Of a DNA stretch of 64,000 nt, positions 48,652 through 59,262 are shown piece after piece. Origin of the DNA: Craterostigma plantagineum (Eukaryota; Streptophyta; Magnoliopsida; Lamiales; Linderniaceae); contig JAPQWV010001060.1 of assembly GCA_027422505.1 (NCBI GenBank), forward strand, positions 1-64,000. Direction: 5' to 3'. Numbering within the stretch: the first letter of the stretch is position 1; each line of letters opens with the position of its first letter. A program made the translations under genes and the position numbers. The notes beneath the pieces are model-generated. The model saw nothing but the letters and a program-made list of their open reading frames with translations, searched no databases and was not told the origin of the DNA.

Positions 48652-50915
48652 CTAGCTGGCCTGACCTTCACCCCCGGTAACTTCCCCGGGCTTCTCCGCA
48701 TCCCCTCGATCTTCAACCTCTAGACCCTCTCCTTCTCCCTCTTTAGCCTGCTCTTCGCGAGTCTCCTCCTCAACAGACTTCTCAGCGTCATCACGGGCTT
48801 CATCCCCGGAGGCACCTCGCATCTCCTCGGGCTGGGGTTCGGCCACAACTGCAGCAGGAACCGGCACACTCGGCGTCCTCGAGGGACCGCTCTCATCTCG
48901 GGGTTCGGGTAGATAGCCCCCAGAAGGGGCCTCCTTCAAGGTCCTGATAGCATTCAAGAACCTAAAAGGGTGATCTGCCTTACTGTACCCATGTGCCCGA
49001 AGTTCGGAGATGCACCCGTAGAAGCCCCATTTGAAGAAGGTCTTCATATCGGTCAGATGATGGCGCTTGGGGACGTAGTTCATTTCCAGATCCTCGTCCC
49101 ACTTCTTCTTTTCCTCAACTCGATCCACTTCTGATTGAGAAAGATGGCGCTGGAGCTCTGCTGCGTCCTCCTGGAGCTTCTTCTCCCGAACCTTAGCCCC
49201 GGCCACTTCGCGCTCCAACTCCTCTACCCGCTTGCGGTATTCGTCCTCGGCTTGAGACAGAGCTTTATTCCGCTCGGCAAGACGGGAGACACGTTTTGTG
49301 ACCTCAGTCGCCAGGGAAAGGGACTGCATTAATGGGGGTTCGATAAGATTAAAATCGCTCGACGAAGTAAAAAATCTTTTGAGAGATACATACCTGCCCG
49401 AGGGTAACACCAAGAAGGCTTCGGAGGTCAAGGTAGGAGAGCTCGCGAGAATAATGCCTGTTAGCCTCATCAGGGAATTCCCGAAGGAACTCCCAGCTCT
49501 CATCCTGGGAGGGGTTGTTAAAGAAGGCAGGTTGCTTAGCCCGACCCAACGCGATGGTGTCCCCCGGAGAAGAGGAAGCGGGATGACTTGAAGAAGCTCG
49601 GCTTCTTTTCGCCGAGGCCCCCTTCGGGGAAGGAGCCGCTCGCTTCGGCGCAGACTTTCTTGCCCCTGAAGAGGAAGCTAGAGCCTTGCCCTTGCTCCTG
49701 GAACGGGTGTTCGGGGCGGTTCCTTGAGGATTCGGCTGGGGAAGATCCTCATCCTCTTCGTCGGCAATCGCGATGACCTCGGCCAAAGACATCCTTTCAG
49801 CTACAAAAAATGAATGAAAGACTGTTAGAGGAACTCAAGACCGAAGCAAAGGTACAGTAGGGGTCTGGCTATATACCTATAGTTCCGGTGAGGAGAACGG
49901 CTTTTGAGGAGAACCCGTGGGCACAGAGAAGTTCTTCATTACGAAGTTTTTTGGCATAATACTGACGGCTACCCACTCTGCCTAGGAATGCTTCTACCCG
50001 AGCAGGAGGCTCGGGAGAAAGTGGATTAGAGGCGGAGGCATTGTCGTTCCAAGAAAAAGGAATCAACTCTTGCTCGGCACAATCAGCAGGAGGCTTAACG
50101 AAGAAAAACTTGCTCACCCATCCCTTATGAGAAGAAGGGTTACCCCGGATGAGGTCAGGTCTCCGGGTCGGGGAGAAGAAAAATTTTCCCTCCTCCTTCT
50201 TGTTTAGCCTCAGAAAGGCTAACAACATTGAGACCGAGGGGGTATAGCGATAGTGGCTCAAAATAACAGCCATAGAGAGAAGAAGACTAAAAGAATTTGG
50301 GGGCAGCTGAGCGGGACAGATCCCGAAGTATTTACAGATGTCAACTACGAATCGGGGAACTGGAAACCTAAGACCCATCTCTACTTGATCAAAAAAATAT
50401 GTACCGAAGCCCTCGGGGGGGGAACTAGCTAAATCAGTAGGTGAAGGGATCCTAATCTCAAAGTCCCGGGGCATACCGGAAACAGATTGCAATCTAGGGA
50501 GATCCGCGGCTTTAAAGGTAGAAACCTTGATTTGGTGCCAGCGAACGCCGGGACGACCAGCTCTAAAAGCTTCGACCTCCCTAACCCAAGCACTGAAGGC
50601 CCGACGAAAAGGTCCTGGGCCGGGGAAGTCATCCTCCCGAGGAGGAATCGGCTCCCTAACAATGGAAGGTTGGGGGGCAACAGGGATTGAACGGGTGGCT
50701 TCAGAATCTACAGAATCCGTACCCCGGGGAGAACCCCGAAGACTTCCCTCATTCCCTCGAGAATCGGTCCCCACACTAACTACATGACTACCCGAACCCT
50801 CAAAAGAATCACCACTACTAGTAGAAGAACCACTACCACTACTACCCGAACCTTCCGAACCCTCAGAAAAACTACCCGAAGAAACATGGGAATCCTCACC
50901 GGAATAAGAAGACAT
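48652..50915 (-). CDS. Antisense gene A in the gypsy element (paralogue of gene B)
   Basis: Minus-strand gene with three likely exons (about 50915-49879, 49801-49395, 49325-48652), using GTATA..TGTAG and GTATG..TGCAG introns. It opens with a Ser/Gly/Glu-rich tract (GSFSEGSEGSGSSGSGSSTS). The domain seen in gene B then follows: WHQIKVSTFK, SSPPEGFGTYFFDQVEMGLR, GICPAQLPPNSFSLLLSMAV, HKGWVSKFFFVKPP. Exon 2 is basic and Ser/Pro-rich, nuclear-localisation-like (KSAPKRAAPSPKGASAKRSR). Exon 3 is a long coiled coil, then WGFYGCISELRAHGYSKADH, which matches gene B's C-terminal block, and an acidic tail. Architecture and order are the same as gene B, so the two arose by tandem duplication and have diverged strongly. 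Function unknown. Confidence 0.72.
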
Positions 50916-51065
50916 ATCTAGGCAGGAAAGAGAGCTAAGGGAAGAAATACTTACAAAGACCTAAAGGCGGGGAAGGAAAGGCAGGAAGGCTCGGGAACTC
51001 GGGAACTTCGTGAGGAGAGAGAGTAGTGAGAGAAGGTGAAGAAAGCGAATGAAGGAGGAAGTGGG

Positions 51066-51077
51066 GTATATATAGGG
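51066..51077 (-). promoter_or_regulatory. TATA box of antisense gene A
   Basis: CCCTATATATACC on the minus strand, about 150 bp upstream of the start at 50915. It lies between the gene and the 3' LTR, so the antisense transcript has its own promoter inside the element (inference). Confidence 0.5.
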
Positions 51078-51402
51078 CCCATTCGATCAATCGGGGCCTT
51101 TGGATAAGAATTTAATCAACGGGCAAAAAAGAACCGCGTCGCCCAGCCCGCGTCAAGTCTCAGAACGGGCGCCAGAATTCCCGCCCAGACGTCCCATCAG
51201 TACCAACCAATACAAACGCGACACGTGACTGGGAATGTGAAACAATGTTTAAAACCTTTCAGGAAGAGATAGTAGGCCCATATCCGAGAGAAAGCGAACG
51301 AAGCAAAGCCCAACAGCAACCTCCGGAACCACGATGACTCGGATATTTTGCCACCGCCTCACTTAAACGTCCAAAATTCAACATACTTCTTTTGGACTGT
51401 TC

Positions 51403-51416
51403 GAAGGGGGGACTAT
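51403..51416 (+). other. Gypsy polypurine tract
   Basis: GAAGGGGGGACTAT directly before the 3' LTR start TGTTACCC at 51417. A similar tract (GAGGGGGACTAC) precedes LTR2. Confidence 0.85.
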
Positions 51417-52149
51417 TGTTACCCTCGGGGCTAACCGACCCCGTGGCAAAATACCCGACCCATCTCAACCGACCCAACTACCCTGCTAGGAGATGATCTC
51501 ACCATGGATGCGTGCGTCGGGACTATAGGATGAGGTCGAATCCATAGGAAGTAGGACATTGAAGCTCCCTCGGTTCTACATCCCGAGGACTCCTGGCCCT
51601 AGGGCGCTCCAACAGATCCCACCAAGAAAAAGAGAGAGCTCGGGCTCGGTCCCTCGGGCAAGTTGACCGAGGGCAGGGATACTTTCTTCGAAAAAGCAGA
51701 CCCCAAACCAATGTAACTTCCCATAATCACATTAACCGAACGTGGGAGGGATAACCGTCTAAAAACCCGCCTGTCAAGAAGATGGGCCATCATGGACGAC
51801 GAGGGAGCTCGACCCCTGAAATTACGGAACGTGGGTCTCAACCGCTCTGGAAACTGCCCAAGGACAAAAGCCTATAAATACTGCTAAGGTACTCAAGAAC
51901 AGGGATCGATTTCTTACATATCCTACTGTTACTCTGCCAAATTGATTACTCACAAAACACACACTACACCCTTTCTATGCTACTTTACACCTGGAAAATG
52001 GAAATTACCCTCTTGACCTAGGCAAGAGGGCAAACGACCCCCCAACTTTATTCTGTTTTCGAGTGATTAGGTGACGCGTGCGGCGGAGTCTAGGCGGGAA
52101 TAAGTCTGTTAGCCGTCCGACGTGGTAGATCTATTTTTCGGCGGTATCA
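51417..52149 (+). repeat. 3' LTR of the autonomous gypsy element (LTR1, complete)
   Basis: 733 bp, TGTTACCCTCGGGG...GGCGGTATCA. A TATA box (CCTATAAATAC) lies near 51871, so R would begin about 51900. The right target duplication AAGGG follows at 52150-52154. Confidence 0.92.
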
Positions 52150-52154
52150 AAGGG

Positions 52155-52849
52155 CAAGCAAAACAATTAAAAAGAACAAGCATGCATTGTATCAGCGTAG
52201 TATTTTAGTATGCATTGAAATTGTTTTCTTGTCTCCTTAGATACCAAGTATTTTGTTATATGTTACAGGTCTTGAGCTTTTCTAGGAACACCCATATCCC
52301 ATATTGCGAGACAACACTCGTAACTAGACATCATTTGCATTGCATGTAATAAAACTAGCATACTCATGAATGATGCTGCCTTGTTGTTTTTTCACCTTTA
52401 CCTTTACTACTCAAAGTTCAGTTTTTGCCACCCCAACTTTTTTCTATAATCTATTATTCAGAGATTGACTAAAAGTTGGCGGGGCCTCCCTCATTATTCT
52501 CCTTTAATGCTTTCTAGAGATATGGGTTTCATGATGTGTGTCGGTAGATCACCTATTCTACTCTTTGTATTCCACTCCGTATTCCAACGAACGAAAATCA
52601 TCACCGTCAAGTGTTAAAACGCTCGTGTAAACATCGTTATACCTATGAATTTCATTACAACAAGTGTTTAAACAAAAAAAAAAACTCATTGGTACGTATT
52701 TCGACACCTTTTTTACTTTATAGTACAAGCAAAAGCAAGAGCCAACAATCGACTCATTCATATGAAAGATAATATAAGCTAACAAACAATAAACCATCCT
52801 CAGCTTTCATTTTATTTTTCTATTGTGAGCTTTGTACGTCCAAAAAAAA
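52155..52849. other. Upstream region of the ankyrin gene
   Basis: About 700 bp of AT-rich host DNA between the gypsy unit and the ankyrin start codon. No gene was seen; it presumably holds the promoter. Confidence 0.5.
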
Positions 52850-54814
52850 ATGTCCACATACCTCCCTTTAAGGTGGGAAAGCACAGGCGATCAATGGTGG
52901 TACGCTTCTCCCATCGATTGGGCAGCAGCCCACGGCCACTACGACTTGGTCCACGAGCTCCTTCGTCTCGACGCCAACCACCTCATCAAGCTCACCTCCC
53001 GCCGCAGAATCCAGCGCTTAGAGACAGTGTGGGACGAGCAACAGTTCCATCATCGGTCTAAGGTTGCAAGAGAACTGCTGCACGAATGCGACCGGGGCAA
53101 AAACTCTTTGATCGGCGCAGGTTACGGAGGTTGGCTCTTGTACACCGCTGCTTCGGCCGGCGACTTGGCCTTCGTCCGAGAATTGTTGGATAGGGACCCT
53201 CTTTTGGTGTTTGGCGAGGGGGAGTACGGCGTGACTGATATCCTCTTCGCAGCTGCTAGGAGCAAGGATTCTAAGGTTTTTAAGCTTGTTCTAGACTTCG
53301 CCGTCTCTCCTAGGCTCTCCGGCGAGGAGGAGGAGGAGGCGGAGGACGAACTTGCTTCGGAGGTTCCCAGTGCTTACAAGTCGGAGATTATGAACAGGGC
53401 AGTTCATGCCTCGGCCAGAGGTGGCAATCTACAGCTCTTGAAGGAGCTTCTTGGAGATTGCGCCGACGGTGCTTTGGCTCATAGGGATAATCGCGGCTCA
53501 ACTATCTTACACGCAGCCGCCGCTCGCGGCCAGGTAGAGGTAAGAAATAATTTAAAAATTCGATTTTTTTATTTTCTTGAAGATCACATTTTGATTCTGC
53601 AGGTTGTAAAATACCTTACCTCGTCGTCAGCATCATCATCATTCTCAGACATTGTCAGTTCCATGGACAATCATGGCAACACCGCCCTGCATTTGGCTGC
53701 TCATCGAGGCCATTTACTGGTAGTAGAAGCCTTACTCCTCGCATCACCTTCCCTGATCCATGCCAAGAACGATTCTGGGGAAACGTTTCTGCATTCTGCT
53801 ATTACGGGCTTTAAGACTCCAGCATTCCAAAGGCTCGATCGCCAGGTTGAGCTCATGAAGCATCTGCTGAGTAATAATCTCTTCAACATCAAAGAAATCA
53901 TAAATGCTCAAGACAACCAAGGCCAAACGGCTCTCCACTTGGCCATCAGCGGAAATATACACTCCGATTTAGTGGAAATGCTCATGGCGGTCGATTCAAT
54001 CGATGCGAACATACGCAATATGAATGGGCTGACCCCACTCGATATACTGAAGAAACTGCCTGTTTTGGATTCTTCGGAGTCGCTAACAAGGCAATTGCTA
54101 TCTGCTGGTGGGATTTTTAGCAGACAAGATTATATGGCGAGGAGAGCGATTGCTTCACACATAAAGAGGCAGAGTGTAGGGAACAGTCCGGGCACTTCGT
54201 TTAGAATCAACGATTCCGAGATGTTTCTGTTTACTACTACAGGGGCGGAGAGTGCGTCGTGCAGTGTAGGAATAAGAAGCGGTCATCATTCGCCTGTTGT
54301 AAGAAGCCAACAGTGCTCAAATACTGAAAACAGTTCAAGAGAAGCTTGCAACAAGTTCAGTTCTGCTGCTGCGCAACGCTTTAAGCGTTTGATTCGATGG
54401 CCAAAGATGAGAAACAAAAGGAAATTAGCTAACAGTAATAATAATAACTCTTCTGTTCCAATCCCTTTAAGACAGAGGTTTGGTAACAACAAGAAGAAGA
54501 GACCCCTTTCTGTTGGAAGTAGCAGCTTGAGCCCAATGGCTGCTAAAAAGAAATTAGCTGCTGCAGCTTCACGTTCTAGTTCTTTTTCGAAAATTTCCTT
54601 GTCATCGCAGAGTTCTGTGGACATGGGCGGTGTTGTTGAACTTGAGAGTGGGACTTGGAATGACAACAAGGCAAAAGATGAAGGAGGAGGGTTTATGCGA
54701 AAAAATAAACATGGTTTGGTGAGCAGCAGGAGATTAGTCAATCAATGCCTTTGCTTCGGTGATCCACGACAGGCTTCCACGAGAGGAGACCTCTTCTCTC
54801 AGCATCAACTTTGA
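52850..54814 (+). CDS. Ankyrin-repeat protein
   Basis: Two exons (52850-53539 and 53603-54814) give 633 residues. The ATG at 52850 starts MSTYLPLRWESTGDQWWYAS; the open frame upstream has no ATG. Ankyrin repeats run from about residue 25 to 420: SPIDWAAAHGHYDLVHELLR, GWLLYTAASAGDLAFVRELL, GSTILHAAAARGQVE/VVKYL, GNTALHLAAHRGHLLVVEAL, GQTALHLAISG, MNGLTPLDILKKL. The C-terminal third is basic and Ser-rich (RFKRLIRWPKMRNKRKLANS) with no membrane span, so this is not the PGG-membrane type of plant ankyrin protein. Probably a soluble scaffold; partner unknown. It resembles the Arabidopsis AT3G01750 type as I recall it. Confidence 0.9.
   Translation: MSTYLPLRWESTGDQWWYASPIDWAAAHGHYDLVHELLRLDANHLIKLTSRRRIQRLETVWDEQQFHHRSKVARELLHECDRGKNSLIGAGYGGWLLYTAASAGDLAFVRELLDRDPLLVFGEGEYGVTDILFAAARSKDSKVFKLVLDFAVSPRLSGEEEEEAEDELASEVPSAYKSEIMNRAVHASARGGNLQLLKELLGDCADGALAHRDNRGSTILHAAAARGQVEVRNNLKIRFFYFLEDHILILQVVKYLTSSSASSSFSDIVSSMDNHGNTALHLAAHRGHLLVVEALLLASPSLIHAKNDSGETFLHSAITGFKTPAFQRLDRQVELMKHLLSNNLFNIKEIINAQDNQGQTALHLAISGNIHSDLVEMLMAVDSIDANIRNMNGLTPLDILKKLPVLDSSESLTRQLLSAGGIFSRQDYMARRAIASHIKRQSVGNSPGTSFRINDSEMFLFTTTGAESASCSVGIRSGHHSPVVRSQQCSNTENSSREACNKFSSAAAQRFKRLIRWPKMRNKRKLANSNNNNSSVPIPLRQRFGNNKKKRPLSVGSSSLSPMAAKKKLAAAASRSSSFSKISLSSQSSVDMGGVVELESGTWNDNKAKDEGGGFMRKNKHGLVSSRRLVNQCLCFGDPRQASTRGDLFSQHQL
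53540..53602 (+). other. 63-nt intron of the ankyrin gene, frame-neutral
   Basis: GTAAGAAAT...TTCTGCAG interrupts the repeat between GQVE and VVKYL. The conserved reading GQVEVVKYL is restored only by splicing. The intron is a multiple of three and stop-free, so retention would insert 21 residues into the ankyrin domain. Confidence 0.85.
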
Positions 54815-55230
54815 TTGATCGATCGATTGTTGGATGGATGGAGTCTCAGAAGAAACATACATAAGTTGAGATATATAATCTGTTCTTGGATCGTTAATCA
54901 TTCGTAGTCGTGTGTATGTGAGCGTGAGTGTGTGTGATCTTAGTAAAATCAGTGTTGGAGGGTAAGCGTGGATTGGATGTGAAAAGCTCAGTCTTTACAT
55001 TAATTGTGGTGCCTATCGTATACGTTTGGTCCATGCAGAAATATGCAGCGTTCTTCAAGTTCTTTTGCTGGTATATATATATAAGCAGAGAGAGAGATGC
55101 TCCCAGACATAACTTTAAACGATGCTGACATTATCAAAAGAGAGGAGGATGCGAAAATGTTTCAATGGGTGAAAACGAAAGCATGTTCACACTACTTCCT
55201 ACATCCATTTCTTGGTACTCGTCCTATTAA
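54815..55230. other. Convergent 3' ends of the ankyrin and CLASSY-like genes
   Basis: About 400 bp with a TG-rich stretch (about 54905-54940) and TATATATATA near 55072. It probably holds both 3' UTRs. No gene was seen. Confidence 0.55.
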
Positions 55231-58200
55231 TTAAAGATCCAGCAAATCAGACTCCTTGGGCTGATTAATAGTTCTTACAATCATAGATCCAAGACTCCGA
55301 TGCCCGACAATGGCTTCCAACACTTTGTCTTCGCCATCGTAAGACTTACCGCCATTCGAAACCACCCAGCCATCGTGATTGAATATCATACCAGCAATCT
55401 TTTCTTTCTTAGCTTGCCTCTGATACTTGTTCAACTCCATTAACGTCACCAAATGATAGACGTAGACCATCTTCTCTTGACCAAGCCGATAAGCTCTGCT
55501 CACTGCTTGACTCTTAACCGAAGGGTTCCATTGAACGTCCAGCAGAACAACCCTCGATGCCCCGACCAGACAAACACCTTCCGAACAAGTTTTCACAGAA
55601 GCGAGCATCACTTTGGCCCTACTGCCCTTGTCGTTGAACAAATCCATTGCCCGCTGCCTGTTTCTCGATCCGATTTCCCCGTCGATGTACGCCACCTCTT
55701 GCCCTTCGTTCCACCTGAAATGGTGCTTTAAGAGCTTCTTTATGTGGAGCAAAGGGTCGACGAACTCGCTGAAGACCAACACTCTCTCGCCCAACCGAAC
55801 TGCTAGTTGGATTAGCTTCATCAGAAAGCTTGTCTTCGCTCCAGCCAAGTGGTCTAATTCCATGAGCCTCAGCTTTTCCTTGAAACTGGAGAATCCTAGT
55901 TTCTCGGATACAAGTGAAGGATGGACTGAGATTAAGGACTCAAGGTGAACTTGCTCCAGGAAACTCGACGAATGCTTGCTGATGTTCTGTACTAATTCGC
56001 CCTGAAGATCAGTAGGCCTTAAGAGAATCAGACAATCCCTCATCCCTTCGAGAGTTTTCTCAAGTATGTCGCCGTTGTGCACGTGAACGAAAGGTTTCAT
56101 CAAACATGTTAGCTTTTTTATCCCTTCTTCGTCGCTCCGACGAATTGAATTTGCCAGATTTTTCCATTCATCCAGTTTAGGCCTTCCCCTTCTACCTCTT
56201 CTTGTTGGCATGATCTCAGAACAGAACTTTGGATTCACCAAAGAGAACGTGTTGTAAAGCTCCGAGAAATTATTCTGAAAGGGCGTGCCTGATAAGATCA
56301 CTCGCCTCTGAGTAGCCATTGAGGTCAGGGCTTTCCACGTGAAGCTCTGATTGTTACGAGGGGTATGCCCTTCGTCCATGATCACAAGCCCCGGTACTTG
56401 CAACAGTATCTTCTCAAATCTGTCACTTCTGCCGTTCTTCTTACTGCTTCGTCCAGCGAGCTTACCAAACAACTCATAACTGATTCCCAAAACACTTCGA
56501 CCTCTCATCCATGAATAGACCTTTACCGTTCGAATGAACTCGGTGTTACTCTCGTTACCTTTCACACGCAAACCAATACGAGAGGCAACGTCGCATTCGT
56601 GGGAAGACAACTTCTCCTCACTCAGGTTATGGAAATTCACGTCGATCTTCCATTTCTTGAACTCTTTCTCCCAAGTTAAGAGTATCCCCTTCGGAGCTAC
56701 GATAAGGGGCCGACAATTCGCATACATCTTCAAGAACGTCTGGAGAAAAAGTATAGCAAGGCGTGTTTTGCCAGTTCCAGGGGCATGAGAGATTATACAG
56801 CCACCTCCTCCTCCACGGGTACAGGAAAGGTTTTTTAGTTTCTCCACTTGAATATCTCCACCGACGTTTTCCCACATTAATTTGAAGCCCTCCAATTGGT
56901 GAGGATACAACTCTACATCCAAATCGTGGATAAAATCCAAGACCGTGCCCGTGGATTCCAAGGAATTAGAACCAAGACTTGCAGCTGGAAAATCATCGAG
57001 GAAGGAGCTGTTTGATCCTCTGCAGCTGTAGTAGTCATCATCTCTAAAGCGCTTTTTATGCGATTTAACAATCTGCGGAAGAGATACATCGTAAGAAAGT
57101 AGAGCTTATTGAGGAAACAGATTACAAAGATGGGAAAAAATGCATGTACTTACGAAAGGTGGCAAGACGTATTTTATCTCGAGTACCACGGTGGAACAAT
57201 ATCTGCATATCATGCCTATCTCTTCGTCTAAAATGGTATCATGATCGCCCCTTTTGCACTTGACAGATTGAGGAATCTTGAGTACCACAGTGGAACATTC
57301 CTCATCCTTCTGCAGCAACAAAAACTCAACTCAATTGATGGCTGATCAACTATTATGGAACAGTTAAAAATAGATAGATCAGACAACAACTTGCAGTGCA
57401 AGAAATTAACGCATTTATTTCGTCATCCGCAAGATACAAAACAAGCAAACTAAACCACAATAATGAATGATGCAAATATCATGATGTTTAAGAGATGGAG
57501 ATGGATACCATGGCTGCGCTACCAGCTTCAGGTTCCCAGAGAGCCGTCTCCATGTGCTTAAAGAGAGATTCAATATCTTTCTCCCATTCAGTTTTCTCCA
57601 CAACTGAAGACCTATCATCATCCTCGTCGAACCTAAACGTCGATGGTAACTCGCCCTGGCTTGCGTGCTCGTCATCCTCGGCACTGTCCAAATCGTGCCA
57701 AATGTTATCCGCTAGTTTGTCAATGTCAGCATGAATCTCCGCCCCAACTGCTCTTTTCTTCCGAGCACTTCCACCTTCCCTCCGCGCGCCGTGGCCCATG
57801 AGCATATCCTCGTCAAAAGAACCGTCCAAATACTGTTGTTCTTTCAAAATATTATCCACGAGTTTGTCAATGTCAACATGTTTCTCCGTCCCAACGTCCA
57901 CCCTTTTCGTCCAAGCACTCCCAACTCCCCTCGTTTTCTTACGGTGCTTAGAATCTGTTGTTACATACGCTCTATAAGTGACATCATCATCGTCTTCTTC
58001 GTCTTCAGTTGAATGATCGTCCGATTCTGCGCTAGAGTCTGTTAAAGTAATAAAGGTGCCGCCTTTCTCGCAAAACTCGTTTCCGAGGTGTTTTTCAGAA
58101 ACAACGCCGCCCTCAATCTTGTCTTGAAGACGTTCATCGCCGCCGCCGTTACTTTTCTTCTGACCATATTGTTCCTTGTAAAACGAATCCCACCGGCTTC

Positions 58201-58234
58201 TCGTTCTCCTTGCGACAGAGTTCATCGCATCCAT
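55231..58234 (-). CDS. CLASSY/DRD1-type SNF2 chromatin remodeller
   Basis: Three exons (58234-57509, 57309-57154, 57072-55231) encode 907 residues. CLSY/DRD1 proteins are nuclear ATPases that bring Pol IV or Pol V to chromatin in RNA-directed DNA methylation. The N-terminus is acidic and repetitive, with two similar ADIDKLADNIWHDLD/VDIDKLVDNILKEQQ-like segments. Exon 2 carries the conserved CKRG.H..ILDEEIGMICRYC cysteine motif. The ATPase follows: YPHQLEGFKLMW, HAPGTGKTRLAILFLQTFLK (motif I), VIMDEGHTPRN (motif II, DEGH as in this family), LSGTPFQNNFSELYN, then the helicase C-lobe with VLVFSEF, SVKTCSEGVCLVGASRVVLL and SRAYRLGQ. It is shorter than Arabidopsis CLSY1-4 as I recall them; closest to the CLSY3/4 branch, not resolved. 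Confidence 0.9.
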
Positions 58235-58971
58235 TCTTTTTTGTCTTCGAGATAAAAAAAAAAAAGATAAAAAGGAGAGGAATTACAGTAATTTTACTGA
58301 CATGTAGTAGGTGTATGGGGGTGGAGGGAGGGGGAGTCAAAGAGGTCTGAATTTAATTGTATTCTGGACGAAGAAAGACTTTGGAGAGGGATTTATGTTT
58401 CCCAGAGGAAGATTTGTTTAATATTTGGACATAAAGATCTTTCGTCCAAGTGAGACGAAATTTCCGAGACTTACGTTCCACTTTACAAGGCATCTAATCT
58501 ACAGTACGTAATCGCAATAATGACTTTATTTTTCATATCGCGGTTTCTTTCCCTTTTTTTCTTTGTTTTACGCTTCGATTAGTTTATGGTAATAAGTATA
58601 TTTAAAGTTTACAACTCTTCTTTCGTTTTTTTTTTTTTTTTTATTTCTCCTTCTGAATGATGAAGTTGGTACATACATCACAGTCGGTCCAAATTCCAAA
58701 CGTCCTTTTGGTGTCATTGCGTGGCGATTCGGAATGTGACTTATACTGCAATTTACTACAGGCACAATTTAGTAAGTATTTCTCTGCATTAATATTACCA
58801 TAGTACTAAATAGAGGTTTGCTTTAATTGCTAACTTTACGGAACTTCACTAATTGTCGACATCGTCCGTCCAAATATATTATTAAACAAAATAATATACT
58901 CGCCACCGGACTGACAAGCCAAGATATGAAGGGGTGCCAAAGTCAACCGTGCTCTTATAATAGCAGTTTAG
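58235..58971. other. CLASSY-like gene promoter region
   Basis: AT-rich DNA with poly-A (about 58254-58265) and poly-T (about 58628-58642) runs. It presumably contains the 5' UTR and promoter of the minus-strand gene. No gene was seen. Confidence 0.5.
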
Positions 58972-59262
58972 GGGTGTTCGTTCTGTAAAATTTAAATAAA
59001 ATATTCGGTAATTAAATTAATACGTATATTAATGTAATTATAATTTTATTTTCATTATTAATATAATAAAATATATTTTAATTTTTAAAATTTCGGTAAT
59101 ACGGTATACCGAATTTACCGAAATTCAAAATCTGTACCGTACCGAATTTACCGAATTACCGAAAAAAATTTTAAGAACGTGAACCGAATTTTTTGGTTCG
59201 GTTCGGTTTCGAAATTTCGGTATTTCTGTTTGTTCGGTCGGTATACCGAACAACGAACACCC
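58972..59262. mobile_element. hAT-like MITE with GGGTGTTCGTT termini
   Basis: About 290 bp with perfect 11-bp terminal inverted repeats GGGTGTTCGTT and AACGAACACCC. The right half is full of TTTACCGAA and GGTTCGGTTCGG phrases, typical of this widespread plant repeat. I could not find a clean target duplication. Confidence 0.6.

Larger units (their letters stand above)
32302..52149 (+). mobile_element. Composite Ty3/gypsy (Tat/Retand-type) unit, 19.85 kb
   Basis: The outer ends are TGTTACTCTG (32302) and GGCGGTATCA (52149). They are flanked by the direct repeat AAGGG at 32297-32301 and 52150-52154, so the whole block behaves as one insertion. Inside are three copies of a 223-bp LTR end (32302, 39480, 51927), one complete LTR of a second family (37782-38873), a non-coding interior, an autonomous gag-pol and two antisense genes. 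The family is Tat-lineage gypsy by its gag, RT, dual RNase H and integrase. The internal junctions show microhomology and a short inversion, suggesting template switching during reverse transcription or later recombination. Confidence 0.8.

Noticed and set aside
38985..52149. Autonomous gypsy element as a separate nested insertion
   Set aside because: Its 5' LTR has lost the terminal TG and has no matching left duplication; the AAGGG at its right end pairs with 32297-32301 instead.
58972..59262. 8-bp target duplication for the hAT-like MITE
   Set aside because: The flanks CAGTTTAG and GTAAATAG do not match well enough to call a duplication.
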